Part shown: piece by piece, positions 42,492 to 51,286 of the stretch | Position numbering within the stretch: the first letter of the stretch is position 1 | Layout: each line of letters starts with the position of its first letter | Assembly (NCBI GenBank): GCA_021732405.1 | Contig: JAKFVB010000015.1 | Location: 23,828 to 87,827 of the forward strand | Length of the DNA: 64,000 bases | Origin: Methylotenera sp. | Lineage (GTDB): Bacteria > Pseudomonadota > Gammaproteobacteria > Burkholderiales > Methylophilaceae | Direction of reading: 5' to 3' | Made by a program: the position numbers and the translations under genes | Notes under the pieces: model-generated | Database searches by the model: none | The model's input: the letters and a program-made list of their open reading frames with translations, nothing else | Told to the model about the DNA's origin: nothing

Positions 42492-42637
42492 ACGGCCTCC
42501 TACTTAATCGGAACTTAATAAAGTAACTACTAGAAAATAGTGACTACTGGAAAACTACCTGCTCACTCGCAGACTGCGACAGCTTAAAGTTAAGCTGCCG
42601 CGTCTTTAAATAACTAGTCCTTTAAACAACCACTAGA

Positions 42638-43882
42638 CTATTGATAACCTTTTGGGAACGGATCTGGTTTGATGTAGCCAGATGTATAAACCACTTTGGC
42701 TTGACCATCTTTGCCCCATTGACCAATACGCAATTTGGTTGTTAAGTGATGGTTTTTCTCAACCGTCACTGAGCCCTCTGGTGCGTCTTTAAATACATAG
42801 CCAGGTAATGCCGCTTGTACTTTATCGACATCAAAACTACCAGCACGCTCAACCGCTGCTTTGTATAACCATGGACCCAAGTAAGCAGCTTGTGTTACAT
42901 CACCAATCACAGCATCTTTACCGTATTTCTTTTTAAAGGCAGCCACAAATTTAACGTTTTCAGGATTGGTTTGAGATTGAAAATATTTCATCGCTGAGTA
43001 GAAGCCAGCCAAGTTTTCACCGCCAATGCCTAATACTTCATCTTCTGTCACTGAAATCGTCAGCATGGTTTGTTTAGCAGAATTTAAACCAGCCGCATTT
43101 AACTGTTTAAACCATGCCACATTACTGCCGCCCACAACCGCTGCGTAAATCACATCTGGTTTTTTCAGTTTGATTTTGTTAATCACAGAACCAAATTGTG
43201 TGTCGCCCAAGGCAATGTATTCTTCACCAACGACTGAGCCTTTTAGGTTTTTCTCAATATGTTTACGCGCAATTTTCATTGAAGTACGTGGCCAAATGTA
43301 ATCAGAACCAATCAAGTAAAACGTTTTGGCTTTTTTCTCTTTGGCAATCCAATCTAAACCCGCAAGAATCTGTTGTGTTGCTTCTTGGCCTGTGTAGAAC
43401 ACATTTTTAGATTGCTCTAAACCTTCATAGAACGTTGGGTAAAACAGCAAGCCATTCTCTTTTTCAAACACTGGCAATGCCGCTTTACGTGATGCAGATG
43501 TCCAGCAACCCATGACTGCTGCCACTTTGTCTGATGCCAATAATTTCTTGGCTTTTTCAGCAAACGTTGGCCAGTCTGATGCGCCATCTTCTTGAATCAC
43601 TTCAATCTTGCGACCCAAAATACCGCCCATGGCGTTAATTTGCTCAATCGCTAATTTTTCCGCTTGAATCGAGCCTGTTTCACTAATGGCCATAGTGCCT
43701 GTGGCTGAATGCAAGATGCCCACTTTTACTACGGTATCCGTCACCGCCAAACCTGTTGTCATGACTTTATCTGTTGGAAAATCCGCAGCGAATGCGTTAG
43801 TTGTCATCAAGCCAGCCGCCAGTAGTGCGCCGACTAAAGCACCACTCGCTTTCATAAAGCTACGTCTATTTAAAGTACTCAT
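42638..43882 (-). CDS. urtA: Urea/short-chain amide ABC transporter substrate-binding protein UrtA (FmdD-like)
   Basis: Signal peptide; VKVGILHSATGTMAISETGSIQAEKLAIEQINAMGGILGRKIEVIQEDGASDWPTFAEKAKKLL. Confidence 0.95.
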   Translation of the reverse strand: MSTLNRRSFMKASGALVGALLAAGLMTTNAFAADFPTDKVMTTGLAVTDTVVKVGILHSATGTMAISETGSIQAEKLAIEQINAMGGILGRKIEVIQEDGASDWPTFAEKAKKLLASDKVAAVMGCWTSASRKAALPVFEKENGLLFYPTFYEGLEQSKNVFYTGQEATQQILAGLDWIAKEKKAKTFYLIGSDYIWPRTSMKIARKHIEKNLKGSVVGEEYIALGDTQFGSVINKIKLKKPDVIYAAVVGGSNVAWFKQLNAAGLNSAKQTMLTISVTEDEVLGIGGENLAGFYSAMKYFQSQTNPENVKFVAAFKKKYGKDAVIGDVTQAAYLGPWLYKAAVERAGSFDVDKVQAALPGYVFKDAPEGSVTVEKNHHLTTKLRIGQWGKDGQAKVVYTSGYIKPDPFPKGYQ

Positions 43883-43982
43883 TAAGATCTCCTAATATTA
43901 AAAAAACCAACTATTTACTTACATTCAAACTGAACTACTTAACTCTTTTAAAACCTTAAAAATGCATGCGCTAGCATGCTGT

Positions 43983-44348
43983 TTAATGCCCGAGCATCCA
44001 TGGCCTTGCGGTCTTTTTGGTTTGCATCTGCAATGCAGGCGCACCAGTCGCTGGGTTCACTTTTTGTGCTGGTTTAGAAATATCGCCATCTTTACCTGAT
44101 TGACAAGTGTGTGAGCCAGAACAACCACAACTAGAGCGTCTTGCGACGCGCGGCTCGTTTGCAGATTTTTCATTGCGCTCATGTGCATCGCGTTGCGATT
44201 TACCCAACACAGCCAAGCGCGGTACAGACAAAATGCGCGGGCTTTCTGCGCCACAAGATCCGCAATTCATTGGCAAGCTAGATTGGCTCATAGCTCTTAA
44301 CGCGGTAAAAACACCGCAATCGTCACAGGCATATTCATAAAGTGGCAT
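43983..44348 (-). CDS. fmdB: FmdB-type zinc-ribbon regulatory protein; start set at MPLYEYACDDCG
   Basis: MPLYEYACDDCGVFTALRAMSQSSLPMNCGSCGAESPRILSVPRL. Confidence 0.9.
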   Translation of the reverse strand: MPLYEYACDDCGVFTALRAMSQSSLPMNCGSCGAESPRILSVPRLAVLGKSQRDAHERNEKSANEPRVARRSSCGCSGSHTCQSGKDGDISKPAQKVNPATGAPALQMQTKKTARPWMLGH

Positions 44349-44358
44349 CAAAACCTCC

Positions 44359-45582
44359 TTAAGTCGCTTTAGCCGTATCAATGCCTTTGGTCACCATAAT
44401 TTTTGGGCCGTCGGCATTCGGTTTAAGGTCGAAATCAAAAATTTCGGTTGGCAGCCACAAGGTCGCGCAAGCATTTGGAATATCCACAATGCCACTGATA
44501 TGGCCTTCAATTGGCGCAGTACCCAGAATAGATAAGGCTTGCGCGCCGCTATAACCAAATTTTTTCAGGTATTCAATGGCGTTTAAGCACGCTTGGCGAT
44601 ACGCCACATGCACATCTAAATAATGCTGTTTGCCTTGCTCATCTACCGAAATACCTTCAAAAATGATGTAATCGCGATAGTTTGGTGTGAGTGGGCTGGG
44701 TTGGAAAATTGGGTTTTTAATGCCGTATTTTTTTACGCCATCTTTGATTAAGCTGACTTTTAAATCTAAATAGCCCGCCATTTCAATCGCACCGCAAAAA
44801 GTAATTTCGCCATCGCCTTGTGAAAAATGCAAATCGCCCATTGAAAGGCCGCCATCTTTCACGTACACAGGGAAATAAACTTTAGAACCCTTAGTTAAGT
44901 TTTTGATGTCGCAATTACCGCCATGATCGCGCGGCGGCACGGTACGTGCGCCTTCCATACCAGCTTTTTTAGCGGCATCGCCTGTTAATTTGCCCATTAC
45001 GGCAGATTTAGGCTCTGGCGGTAATGCCAATGCGGGCACGCGGTCAGGATCTGTAGCAATCAAATCGCCTTCGCGCTTGTTCCACGTTTCTAATAACTCT
45101 TTTGAAGGCAAGCAGCCGATTAATCCTGGGTGCATAATGCCAGCAAATTTCACATTCGGCACATGGCGCGATGTGGTGTAAATGCCATGAAAATCCCAGA
45201 TGGATTTACGCGCTTCAGGGTAGTGGTCGACTAAAAAACCGCCGCCATTTTCTTTGGCGAAAATACCGTTAAAGCCCCATTGACTATCTTCAAATGTGCC
45301 AACATCCAAAATCTCAACCACCATCAAGTCACCTGGCTCAGCGCCTTCAACGCCGATTGGGCCGCTTAAATAATGCACTTGTGTTAAATCAACATCGCGT
45401 ACGTCATTCGCGCTGTCGTTGTTACCAATTTGGCCACCAGTCCAATCCATACATTCCACGCGAAACTCATCGCCTGGTTTTACCATTGCAATCATGGGTA
45501 AATCTGGATGCCAACGGTTATGAATCTGGCCGTCTTGCTCCCATGGTTTTTTATCTAAATCTAACTTAACAATTGTTTTCAT
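44359..45582 (-). CDS. fmdA: Formamidase/acetamidase
   Basis: MKTIVKLDLDKKPWEQDGQIHNRWHPDLPMIAMVKPGDEFRVECMDWTGGQIGNNDSANDV; HPGLIGCLPS. Confidence 0.96.
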   Translation of the reverse strand: MKTIVKLDLDKKPWEQDGQIHNRWHPDLPMIAMVKPGDEFRVECMDWTGGQIGNNDSANDVRDVDLTQVHYLSGPIGVEGAEPGDLMVVEILDVGTFEDSQWGFNGIFAKENGGGFLVDHYPEARKSIWDFHGIYTTSRHVPNVKFAGIMHPGLIGCLPSKELLETWNKREGDLIATDPDRVPALALPPEPKSAVMGKLTGDAAKKAGMEGARTVPPRDHGGNCDIKNLTKGSKVYFPVYVKDGGLSMGDLHFSQGDGEITFCGAIEMAGYLDLKVSLIKDGVKKYGIKNPIFQPSPLTPNYRDYIIFEGISVDEQGKQHYLDVHVAYRQACLNAIEYLKKFGYSGAQALSILGTAPIEGHISGIVDIPNACATLWLPTEIFDFDLKPNADGPKIMVTKGIDTAKAT

Positions 45583-45748
45583 TTATTTCCTCCTACTTAA
45601 ATTCAGCTTAATTTAGGCCTACTTAATTTGGGTTCGCTTCAAAAGTCTTAAAGTAATTCAAAGAAAACTCAGTGTTTAAAAGTTAATGGATAAACTGCAA
45701 TGAGTTTTTCTATATGTGTAGATTAGTGATGCTTGAGGCTGATTGAAA

Positions 45749-45764
45749 TACGTCAAAGTGCGTA
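45749..45764 (-). promoter_or_regulatory. TACGCA-NNN-TGACGTA motif, copy 2 (fmdA promoter)
   Basis: Minus-strand TACGCACTTTGACGTA; TAATCT (-10-like, forward AGATTA 45720-45725) begins 24 nt downstream on the minus strand. Confidence 0.72.
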
Positions 45765-45834
45765 GTTGATTATTGCGATTTAATGCATGAACTGTGTTAA
45801 TTTCAGACAGCACATTTATGAATAGGGTAACAAA

Positions 45835-46305
45835 ATGTATCGACAAAACAGCGCATTAAAACCAAGGTTTAAATTTTATAAAACCCCTCAAAAGGCTTGT
45901 TTTTACTTGCTTTCCACGATTTTTTTCTACACCGTTTTTGAGGCAGTTGCAGCCGATTGGACATCGATTAGTCAAGATAAAAACAGTGAAATGCTGGTGG
46001 ATATGGATTCTTATAATGAATCGGATGGCTTGCCTTATATCAGCTCAAAAACGTTATTTTTAAAGCCACAAAACGATCGCAAAAATGGGCTTAATTTTAG
46101 CTATAGCGAAAGCCGTTCAACCACCCAATTTAACTGTACCTTGCATACCTTTAAAGATAACGCCACGCAGTTTTACGGCGCCAATAAAAAATTGGTCGGC
46201 AACAAAAAAAGTGATGGTTTATTTAAGCCGATTAGTGCTGGCTCAAAATATGCCGCACTTGAAAGTCTTGTTTGCCAAGTGCATAAAATGGTTGGTGGTA
46301 GCTAG
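45835..46305 (+). CDS. Secreted hypothetical protein resembling surface-adhesin protein E family
   Basis: DWTSISQDKNSEMLVDMDSYNESDGLPYISSKTLF...TTQFNCTLHTFKDNATQFYGANKKLVG. Confidence 0.6.
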   Translation: MYRQNSALKPRFKFYKTPQKACFYLLSTIFFYTVFEAVAADWTSISQDKNSEMLVDMDSYNESDGLPYISSKTLFLKPQNDRKNGLNFSYSESRSTTQFNCTLHTFKDNATQFYGANKKLVGNKKSDGLFKPISAGSKYAALESLVCQVHKMVGGS

Positions 46306-46378
46306 AATTAAGCCTTATAGAAGCCGCTACCTAAAAACTTAACCAATAAAATAGGTTAAATTTTTTGCTTTAAAAACA

Positions 46379-46419
46379 CTAAAGCCCAAATTTGCAATGA
46401 CGCTTCATTTGGGCTTTAG
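46379..46419. terminator. Bidirectional hairpin between convergent genes
   Basis: CTAAAGCCCAAAT ... ATTTGGGCTTTAG perfect 13-bp stem. Confidence 0.6.
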
Positions 46420-46463
46420 GTGTAGTTTGCTTTAAGTGTGGTTAAAACTAACTACCATACCTT

Positions 46464-47633
46464 TTAGAACTGGAATTGCAATGCCACATTAATCGCATCG
46501 GTGCTGCTTAGGCCTGTTACTTTTGTGTCGCTATACGCTGCAGTAATCAGCGCATTGTACGGTTCCATCACATAGTTAAAGCCCACTTCAAAGCGTTTAG
46601 TATCAATATCGCCTGCGGTATTCACGCTTGCGCCATTTGTTCCACCATCTGCATCAAACTTTTGGTAGCGCACAAATGGCATAAATTGACCCCAGCCCAC
46701 TTTTTCGTTAAATAAGTACGCAACGCCTGCAGAATATGCCGTGCCTTGTTCTGCTAACAGTACATCGTCTGTGTCGTAATCGTAGTAAGCTGCTTCAGCA
46801 GAAAAAGTACCTGGACCTACACCTTTTTTCTCTAGCAAGAAATCTACACTGTATGAGGTGTAATCACCCACGGCTAAAGTGGTGCCAACAACGCCATCTT
46901 TTTTGGTGCGTCCTGCAACGCCAATTGCTAAAATATCTTTTGCGCCAAAATAGTTACCTGTGCCGTAATAGCCTGGCTCAGCATCCCAGAAATCGTATTG
47001 CAAACGGCCTGCATACATCAGGTTATCTTCATCGCCAGCAGTTTCTGATAACGCGCCTACGCCACTGAATCTAAAAATGTTATCGCCTTCAAACGCACCA
47101 AATGAGTAAGCGAACTTGCTTTCAAGCGCGCTACCAACCAATGCTATACCATCGTCACGGCCAATAATACCGCCATTAAAACCGTAGCGTGATGCAATGC
47201 TAGACCAGTAACCACCGCCCTGAGAATAATAAGGGCCAGCCATATTGGCGCGATCACTTGGAGATAAAAAGCGACCTGCCCAAATGGCAATTTCTGGCGT
47301 TATTTGAAACTGCACGTTGGCATCAATCACCTCAATTGCGCCGCCTGTACCTGATCTTTCTGTATTAAACATGCCTTTAATATACTTGTTTAATGAACCA
47401 GAAAAATACAAACGCGCACTATTCAAGTTAAAATCGTTTGAACGATCATCACCATTTGCAGCGCCATCTTCTACACTACTGTAGCCAGCAATTGCGCCAA
47501 ACCCAACGCTGAGATATTTATCTTCGCCAAACGTAATGGTGCCAGCCGCCTGCGATTGCGTGGCTGAAATACTCAATGCCGCTAATACCGCAGTTGCGAG
47601 TACACTATTTTTCAAAATTAAATTCATTTGCAT
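46464..47633 (-). CDS. fmdC: Outer membrane porin, FmdC-like (short-chain amide/urea)
   Basis: Signal peptide; phosphate-selective porin-like LNSARLYFSGSLNKYIKGMFNTERSG; position next to fmdAB-urt as in Methylophilus. Confidence 0.75.
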   Translation of the reverse strand: MQMNLILKNSVLATAVLAALSISATQSQAAGTITFGEDKYLSVGFGAIAGYSSVEDGAANGDDRSNDFNLNSARLYFSGSLNKYIKGMFNTERSGTGGAIEVIDANVQFQITPEIAIWAGRFLSPSDRANMAGPYYSQGGGYWSSIASRYGFNGGIIGRDDGIALVGSALESKFAYSFGAFEGDNIFRFSGVGALSETAGDEDNLMYAGRLQYDFWDAEPGYYGTGNYFGAKDILAIGVAGRTKKDGVVGTTLAVGDYTSYSVDFLLEKKGVGPGTFSAEAAYYDYDTDDVLLAEQGTAYSAGVAYLFNEKVGWGQFMPFVRYQKFDADGGTNGASVNTAGDIDTKRFEVGFNYVMEPYNALITAAYSDTKVTGLSSTDAINVALQFQF

Positions 47634-47738
47634 GCCCCTATAAAGTCGTAAACTGTTGTGAATATTTGGCTAGCGCATCTGAACTTGCTGATGCATTTGT
47701 CATGTGGCTAGATTAGCGATCGGATGTAGCGAATTAAA

Positions 47739-47754
47739 TACGTCATATTGCGTA
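47739..47754 (-). promoter_or_regulatory. TACGCA-NNN-TGACGTA motif, copy 3 (porin promoter)
   Basis: Minus-strand TACGCAATATGACGTA; TAATCT (-10-like, forward AGATTA 47710-47715) begins 24 nt downstream on the minus strand. Confidence 0.72.
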
Positions 47755-47833
47755 GTTGGCGCTGCATGCGTGCGCTGCGTATTCTGATACCTTTATATTC
47801 GTGTTTATAGCGCTTGGCTAAGGGATTTAAAAT

Positions 47834-48394
47834 ATGAAAAATTATGCATGGTTGATGGCAATTGCAATCACCGTTTGTGCTTGTGGTGAGTTTTCTTATA
47901 AACGCGGTGCAAGCGTTGCCCAGCTTGAAAATGCAAGGCAAACTTGCCAATCTAAAACGACTGATACAGATGTTGAAAAGTGCATGGAGGACAACGGTTG
48001 GATTATTCAAAAATTAGATTCGTTTGAAATACTGACCGATTCAAACGCTAAAACTGATGAAACTGCCGCTGACGAAAAGCAATTATTGGATAGTGATAAA
48101 AGTGCGGTATATGATGAAAAAACAACAACTCAAGACAAACCAAAAACCACTGAAAATGTTAAACCCATTAAACCAGCCAAAAAGTCAGTCGTCTCTAACC
48201 CGCTAGAGACATTTGTTGTACCATCATGGTGGAAAATAGGCGTCAAGCCCGACGCCTTTAAAACCGATGGTAATGCGTGCGTAGAAAAATTGGGCGAAGT
48301 ACACAAACCAGATGGCAAAACACAAACCGTGACATTTGCGTTTATAGCTTGCATGAGTGAAAAAGGCTGGAAAGCGTTTAAAAAACCTCAGTAA
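47834..48394 (+). CDS. Hypothetical lipoprotein
   Basis: MKNYAWLMAIAITVCACGEF lipobox-like N-terminus; K/T/P-rich linker. Confidence 0.55.
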   Translation: MKNYAWLMAIAITVCACGEFSYKRGASVAQLENARQTCQSKTTDTDVEKCMEDNGWIIQKLDSFEILTDSNAKTDETAADEKQLLDSDKSAVYDEKTTTQDKPKTTENVKPIKPAKKSVVSNPLETFVVPSWWKIGVKPDAFKTDGNACVEKLGEVHKPDGKTQTVTFAFIACMSEKGWKAFKKPQ

Positions 48395-48408
48395 TGATTA
48401 CTTAACCC

Positions 48409-48438
48409 AAAAAAAGCCCAGAATTTCTGGGCTTTTTA
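48409..48438 (+). terminator. Rho-independent terminator
   Basis: AAAAAAAGCCCAGAA-TTTCTGGGCTTTTT hairpin. Confidence 0.85.
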
Positions 48439-48461
48439 AGTAATTACTTTATTAACGGATG

Positions 48462-48598
48462 TGTCGGATGCCACGATTAATGCAAAACGATACACTGATT
48501 TATAAGAGTTTTTGCAATTAGTAACCCAACGATTTTTCAAAAAATGTCATAGATACTGCAATAATTCCGATTTTTTGTCACAGATAATGCAAAAATTC
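48462..48598 (+). repeat. Degenerate direct repeats (TGTCAYAGATAMTGCAAWAATTC), possible transposon end
   Basis: 48545-48567 TGTCATAGATACTGCAATAATTC and 48576-48598 TGTCACAGATAATGCAAAAATTC match at 20/23; a related TGTCGGATGCCACGATTAATGCAAAA starts at 48462. Confidence 0.6.
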
Positions 48599-48629
48599 AA
48601 ACTCCTATTAACAACAGTACGGACTTCTA

Positions 48630-49736
48630 TTAGTCATCTGTCGCATCTGGTGTAGATGGACTTTTTGGCTGTATGTTTTCTCGAATTCGATTTAAGTATT
48701 TTTCTGTGAAATCAATCTGCAATTCTATAAATAATGGAAGGTGGTCAGACATCTGCCATGTTCGCCACTTCTTGGTAAAGTATTTTTTTCGTTCTGCTAC
48801 GGCGTCTGGCCAGTTTTCATTAGATTTTCCCAAAGGATAATAGGTCTCTGCCTCACTATCGGTAAATACTGCATTGTAATAATTCAGTACGCCAGCGTTA
48901 TTTTTACTCGACCCAAGCTTAAGCTCATCTTTACGAGGTAAGAATGCAATTTGATCGTAATGTTTATCCCCACCCATATTACTAACCCATCTCAAAGCAT
49001 TATTGTCTTGCGTCAAATCAGCAGGCAATACGAATTTATATTTCTTTAACGCTTTCATAGTCTCATCTTCAGGGCTTACCACATTCATGTCGCCGAGCAG
49101 AATATAGTTCTGCTGATCCTTATCCGCGCGCTTTTTCAAAAACTTAGCAATTGCGTCAATTTCAGCTACTCGCCTTTGATAACCCTCACCACTATCGTCA
49201 CCGTAATAAAGATGAACTGTACATAAATTAAATTTAAACCAGCCAGATTGAAATCGAACTAAAAATGGGCTTCTAGCCAGCTGATATTTATTATCTATTA
49301 GTCCGTTATTTGGTAGTACGACTTCACCTGCGATATACTTGAATTGCACTTTATTTGAATCATAAACAAAGACCATTCTCTCTCCGTTACCTGACAACCC
49401 TTCTGTTAAGTCTGTAGCAATGTATTTCCAAGTGGGTCCAAGTAAATCCATTACTTTTTCAAAAGGTCGCATGTCCTCGTTCACTTCTTGGATAGCCACG
49501 AGGTCAAACGCTGAAATCACTTCAGCAATATAATGAAACGACTCAGCAAGTCGAGGCCCTTCCTTGAATTTATTTGAATCAAAATCTCGGATGTTCCAAG
49601 TAGCTAGTAGCAAAGTCTCAGATGCTGTGCGCGCTGGTACTGATTTTGCGATGTGCTTACGTAAAGCGGTAATATGGTCAATAGTTCGTTCTCGGTCGCT
49701 ATTTCCCCAAAACTTCAATGGCCAATACATAGGCAT
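48630..49736 (-). CDS. Endonuclease/exonuclease/phosphatase (EEP) family protein
   Basis: LLLATWNIRDFDS; DLVAIQEVNED; YILLGDMNVVSPED; QMSDHLPLFIEL. Confidence 0.9.
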   Translation of the reverse strand: MPMYWPLKFWGNSDRERTIDHITALRKHIAKSVPARTASETLLLATWNIRDFDSNKFKEGPRLAESFHYIAEVISAFDLVAIQEVNEDMRPFEKVMDLLGPTWKYIATDLTEGLSGNGERMVFVYDSNKVQFKYIAGEVVLPNNGLIDNKYQLARSPFLVRFQSGWFKFNLCTVHLYYGDDSGEGYQRRVAEIDAIAKFLKKRADKDQQNYILLGDMNVVSPEDETMKALKKYKFVLPADLTQDNNALRWVSNMGGDKHYDQIAFLPRKDELKLGSSKNNAGVLNYYNAVFTDSEAETYYPLGKSNENWPDAVAERKKYFTKKWRTWQMSDHLPLFIELQIDFTEKYLNRIRENIQPKSPSTPDATDD

Positions 49737-49953
49737 AATTTCCCCCTAAGTTAGATTAATTACTTCGGTACTGATATCACTTTGATTGATATTTAACACC
49801 TAGCGCTTTAAGTAAGCAATAGACCTTAATTCTTTTTAGTTACTCTATCCCCCTTAGGTGTATTGTAATGGGGCTGATGATTTGAGAATAAAACAGTAAA
49901 GTTTTCTGTGGATGAATGAGGTATGTGAATCTAATAAGCTCGATTTGTACTTC

Positions 49954-50781
49954 CTATAAATTGAAGTTTATCCAATTTACCACATCGTCCACGAGTTGGT
50001 CAGAGCTTGTGCTGGGATGGGTCACATTTATGTATGGTTGTATTCTATAGAGCCCTGTCATAGCTATAGCGCCACTAGATAGACCGCTACGACGAGCCAA
50101 TACCGAAAGCGACTGGATGTTGGAATCCAGGTAAGTTTTAGGTGCCACAGGCTCTGCAAAAGCACCCGCTGGTGAGTCGAAGATAAAACCGTTGTTTGGC
50201 AAATTAAGATAGCTTAGATGCGCGTCCAAAATCGTGAGGTCATACATTCGGGCTACGACCGAACGCATCTCGTCTGGGCTACCTACTGAACCTACATCTT
50301 TGCATTCAATCGCTATCTGTGCCCTGCCAAATGGGAAACCCACTGAAGTTCCAGCCCTTAATACAGTGGCTAGCATATGTGGTACAACCGATATATCGAG
50401 TTCATGAAGTGCGCCGCTTCGACCACGAAACTGCACTCCGTTTAATATCTCATAAGCCTTTCCATTTCTACTGATCTTTATGGATGATGGCCCGTCAGAA
50501 AGAAATGTCGGCACAATCCCCGTTGGTGCGCCACCTCTTTGTGTGAACGGTAAATTATTTTGAGGGATGCCAAGTAGCGCAGGTGTCAAAATTTTAATGC
50601 CATTAGACGCGAGTGGCTCCACTGTCCAGCCGTCATCCTTAAGTGCTTTTGCCACACGCATCATTACGTAGAGTTCGAAGATACGGCCAGCACCCTTGGC
50701 ATGTTTAAGTACTGGCGCTGCTTGAAGGATGTTCTTAAGGTCACGTTTGATTCGCTTAAGGGCTCGCATTTCATTGATCAT
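49954..50781 (-). CDS. Putative PD-(D/E)XK nuclease-like protein
   Basis: GRIFELYVMMRVAKAL helix, HELDISVVP, AQIAIECKDVG (ExK-type motif). Confidence 0.6.
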   Translation of the reverse strand: MINEMRALKRIKRDLKNILQAAPVLKHAKGAGRIFELYVMMRVAKALKDDGWTVEPLASNGIKILTPALLGIPQNNLPFTQRGGAPTGIVPTFLSDGPSSIKISRNGKAYEILNGVQFRGRSGALHELDISVVPHMLATVLRAGTSVGFPFGRAQIAIECKDVGSVGSPDEMRSVVARMYDLTILDAHLSYLNLPNNGFIFDSPAGAFAEPVAPKTYLDSNIQSLSVLARRSGLSSGAIAMTGLYRIQPYINVTHPSTSSDQLVDDVVNWINFNL

Positions 50782-51218
50782 AAGTCTATCTCTACTATTT
50801 CTCTGATCGTACTGCTAATCGCGCCCATTTGACGTACCGTTTCCATATGGTCTGCTTGGCCGCTAGCTTCGGGGCCAAGTTGTAAATTGCTTATACCAAG
50901 TTCCATTGCCAAAGTTACGGAAGATTCCAGATATGTCGTTAAGTTATCAATTCTTTTGACGAGGTACTGAATACACTCCTCAAAACTCTTTGGTTCAGTT
51001 ACAAGGTCACTCCGAATGATCGGCTGTGTATCTGGCTGCGGCGTGACTTGTATATCCAGTCTGCTCAAACTCCGCCGCATTGCTGCGGCTTGAGCCTCTG
51101 ACACTTCGTAGCAAGGAGGAGCAATAGCAAATGATCTTACTTCGTCGCTTAGCCACTCAAGGCCACTTTCATCAAGTAGACGATAAAGTAATCTGAATCG
51201 GTGGTTATATCTGTCCAT
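50778..51218 (-). CDS. Small hypothetical protein overlapping the PD-(D/E)XK-like gene by 4 nt
   Basis: 146-aa ORF with ATGA overlap, implying translational coupling. Confidence 0.7.
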   Translation of the reverse strand: MDRYNHRFRLLYRLLDESGLEWLSDEVRSFAIAPPCYEVSEAQAAAMRRSLSRLDIQVTPQPDTQPIIRSDLVTEPKSFEECIQYLVKRIDNLTTYLESSVTLAMELGISNLQLGPEASGQADHMETVRQMGAISSTIREIVEIDL

Positions 51219-51286
51219 TACCAGCCCTCTATGCTTACTAGTTATGCCAAGTATTATTGCAGCCCTATGGACTTCACCCGTTTTAT

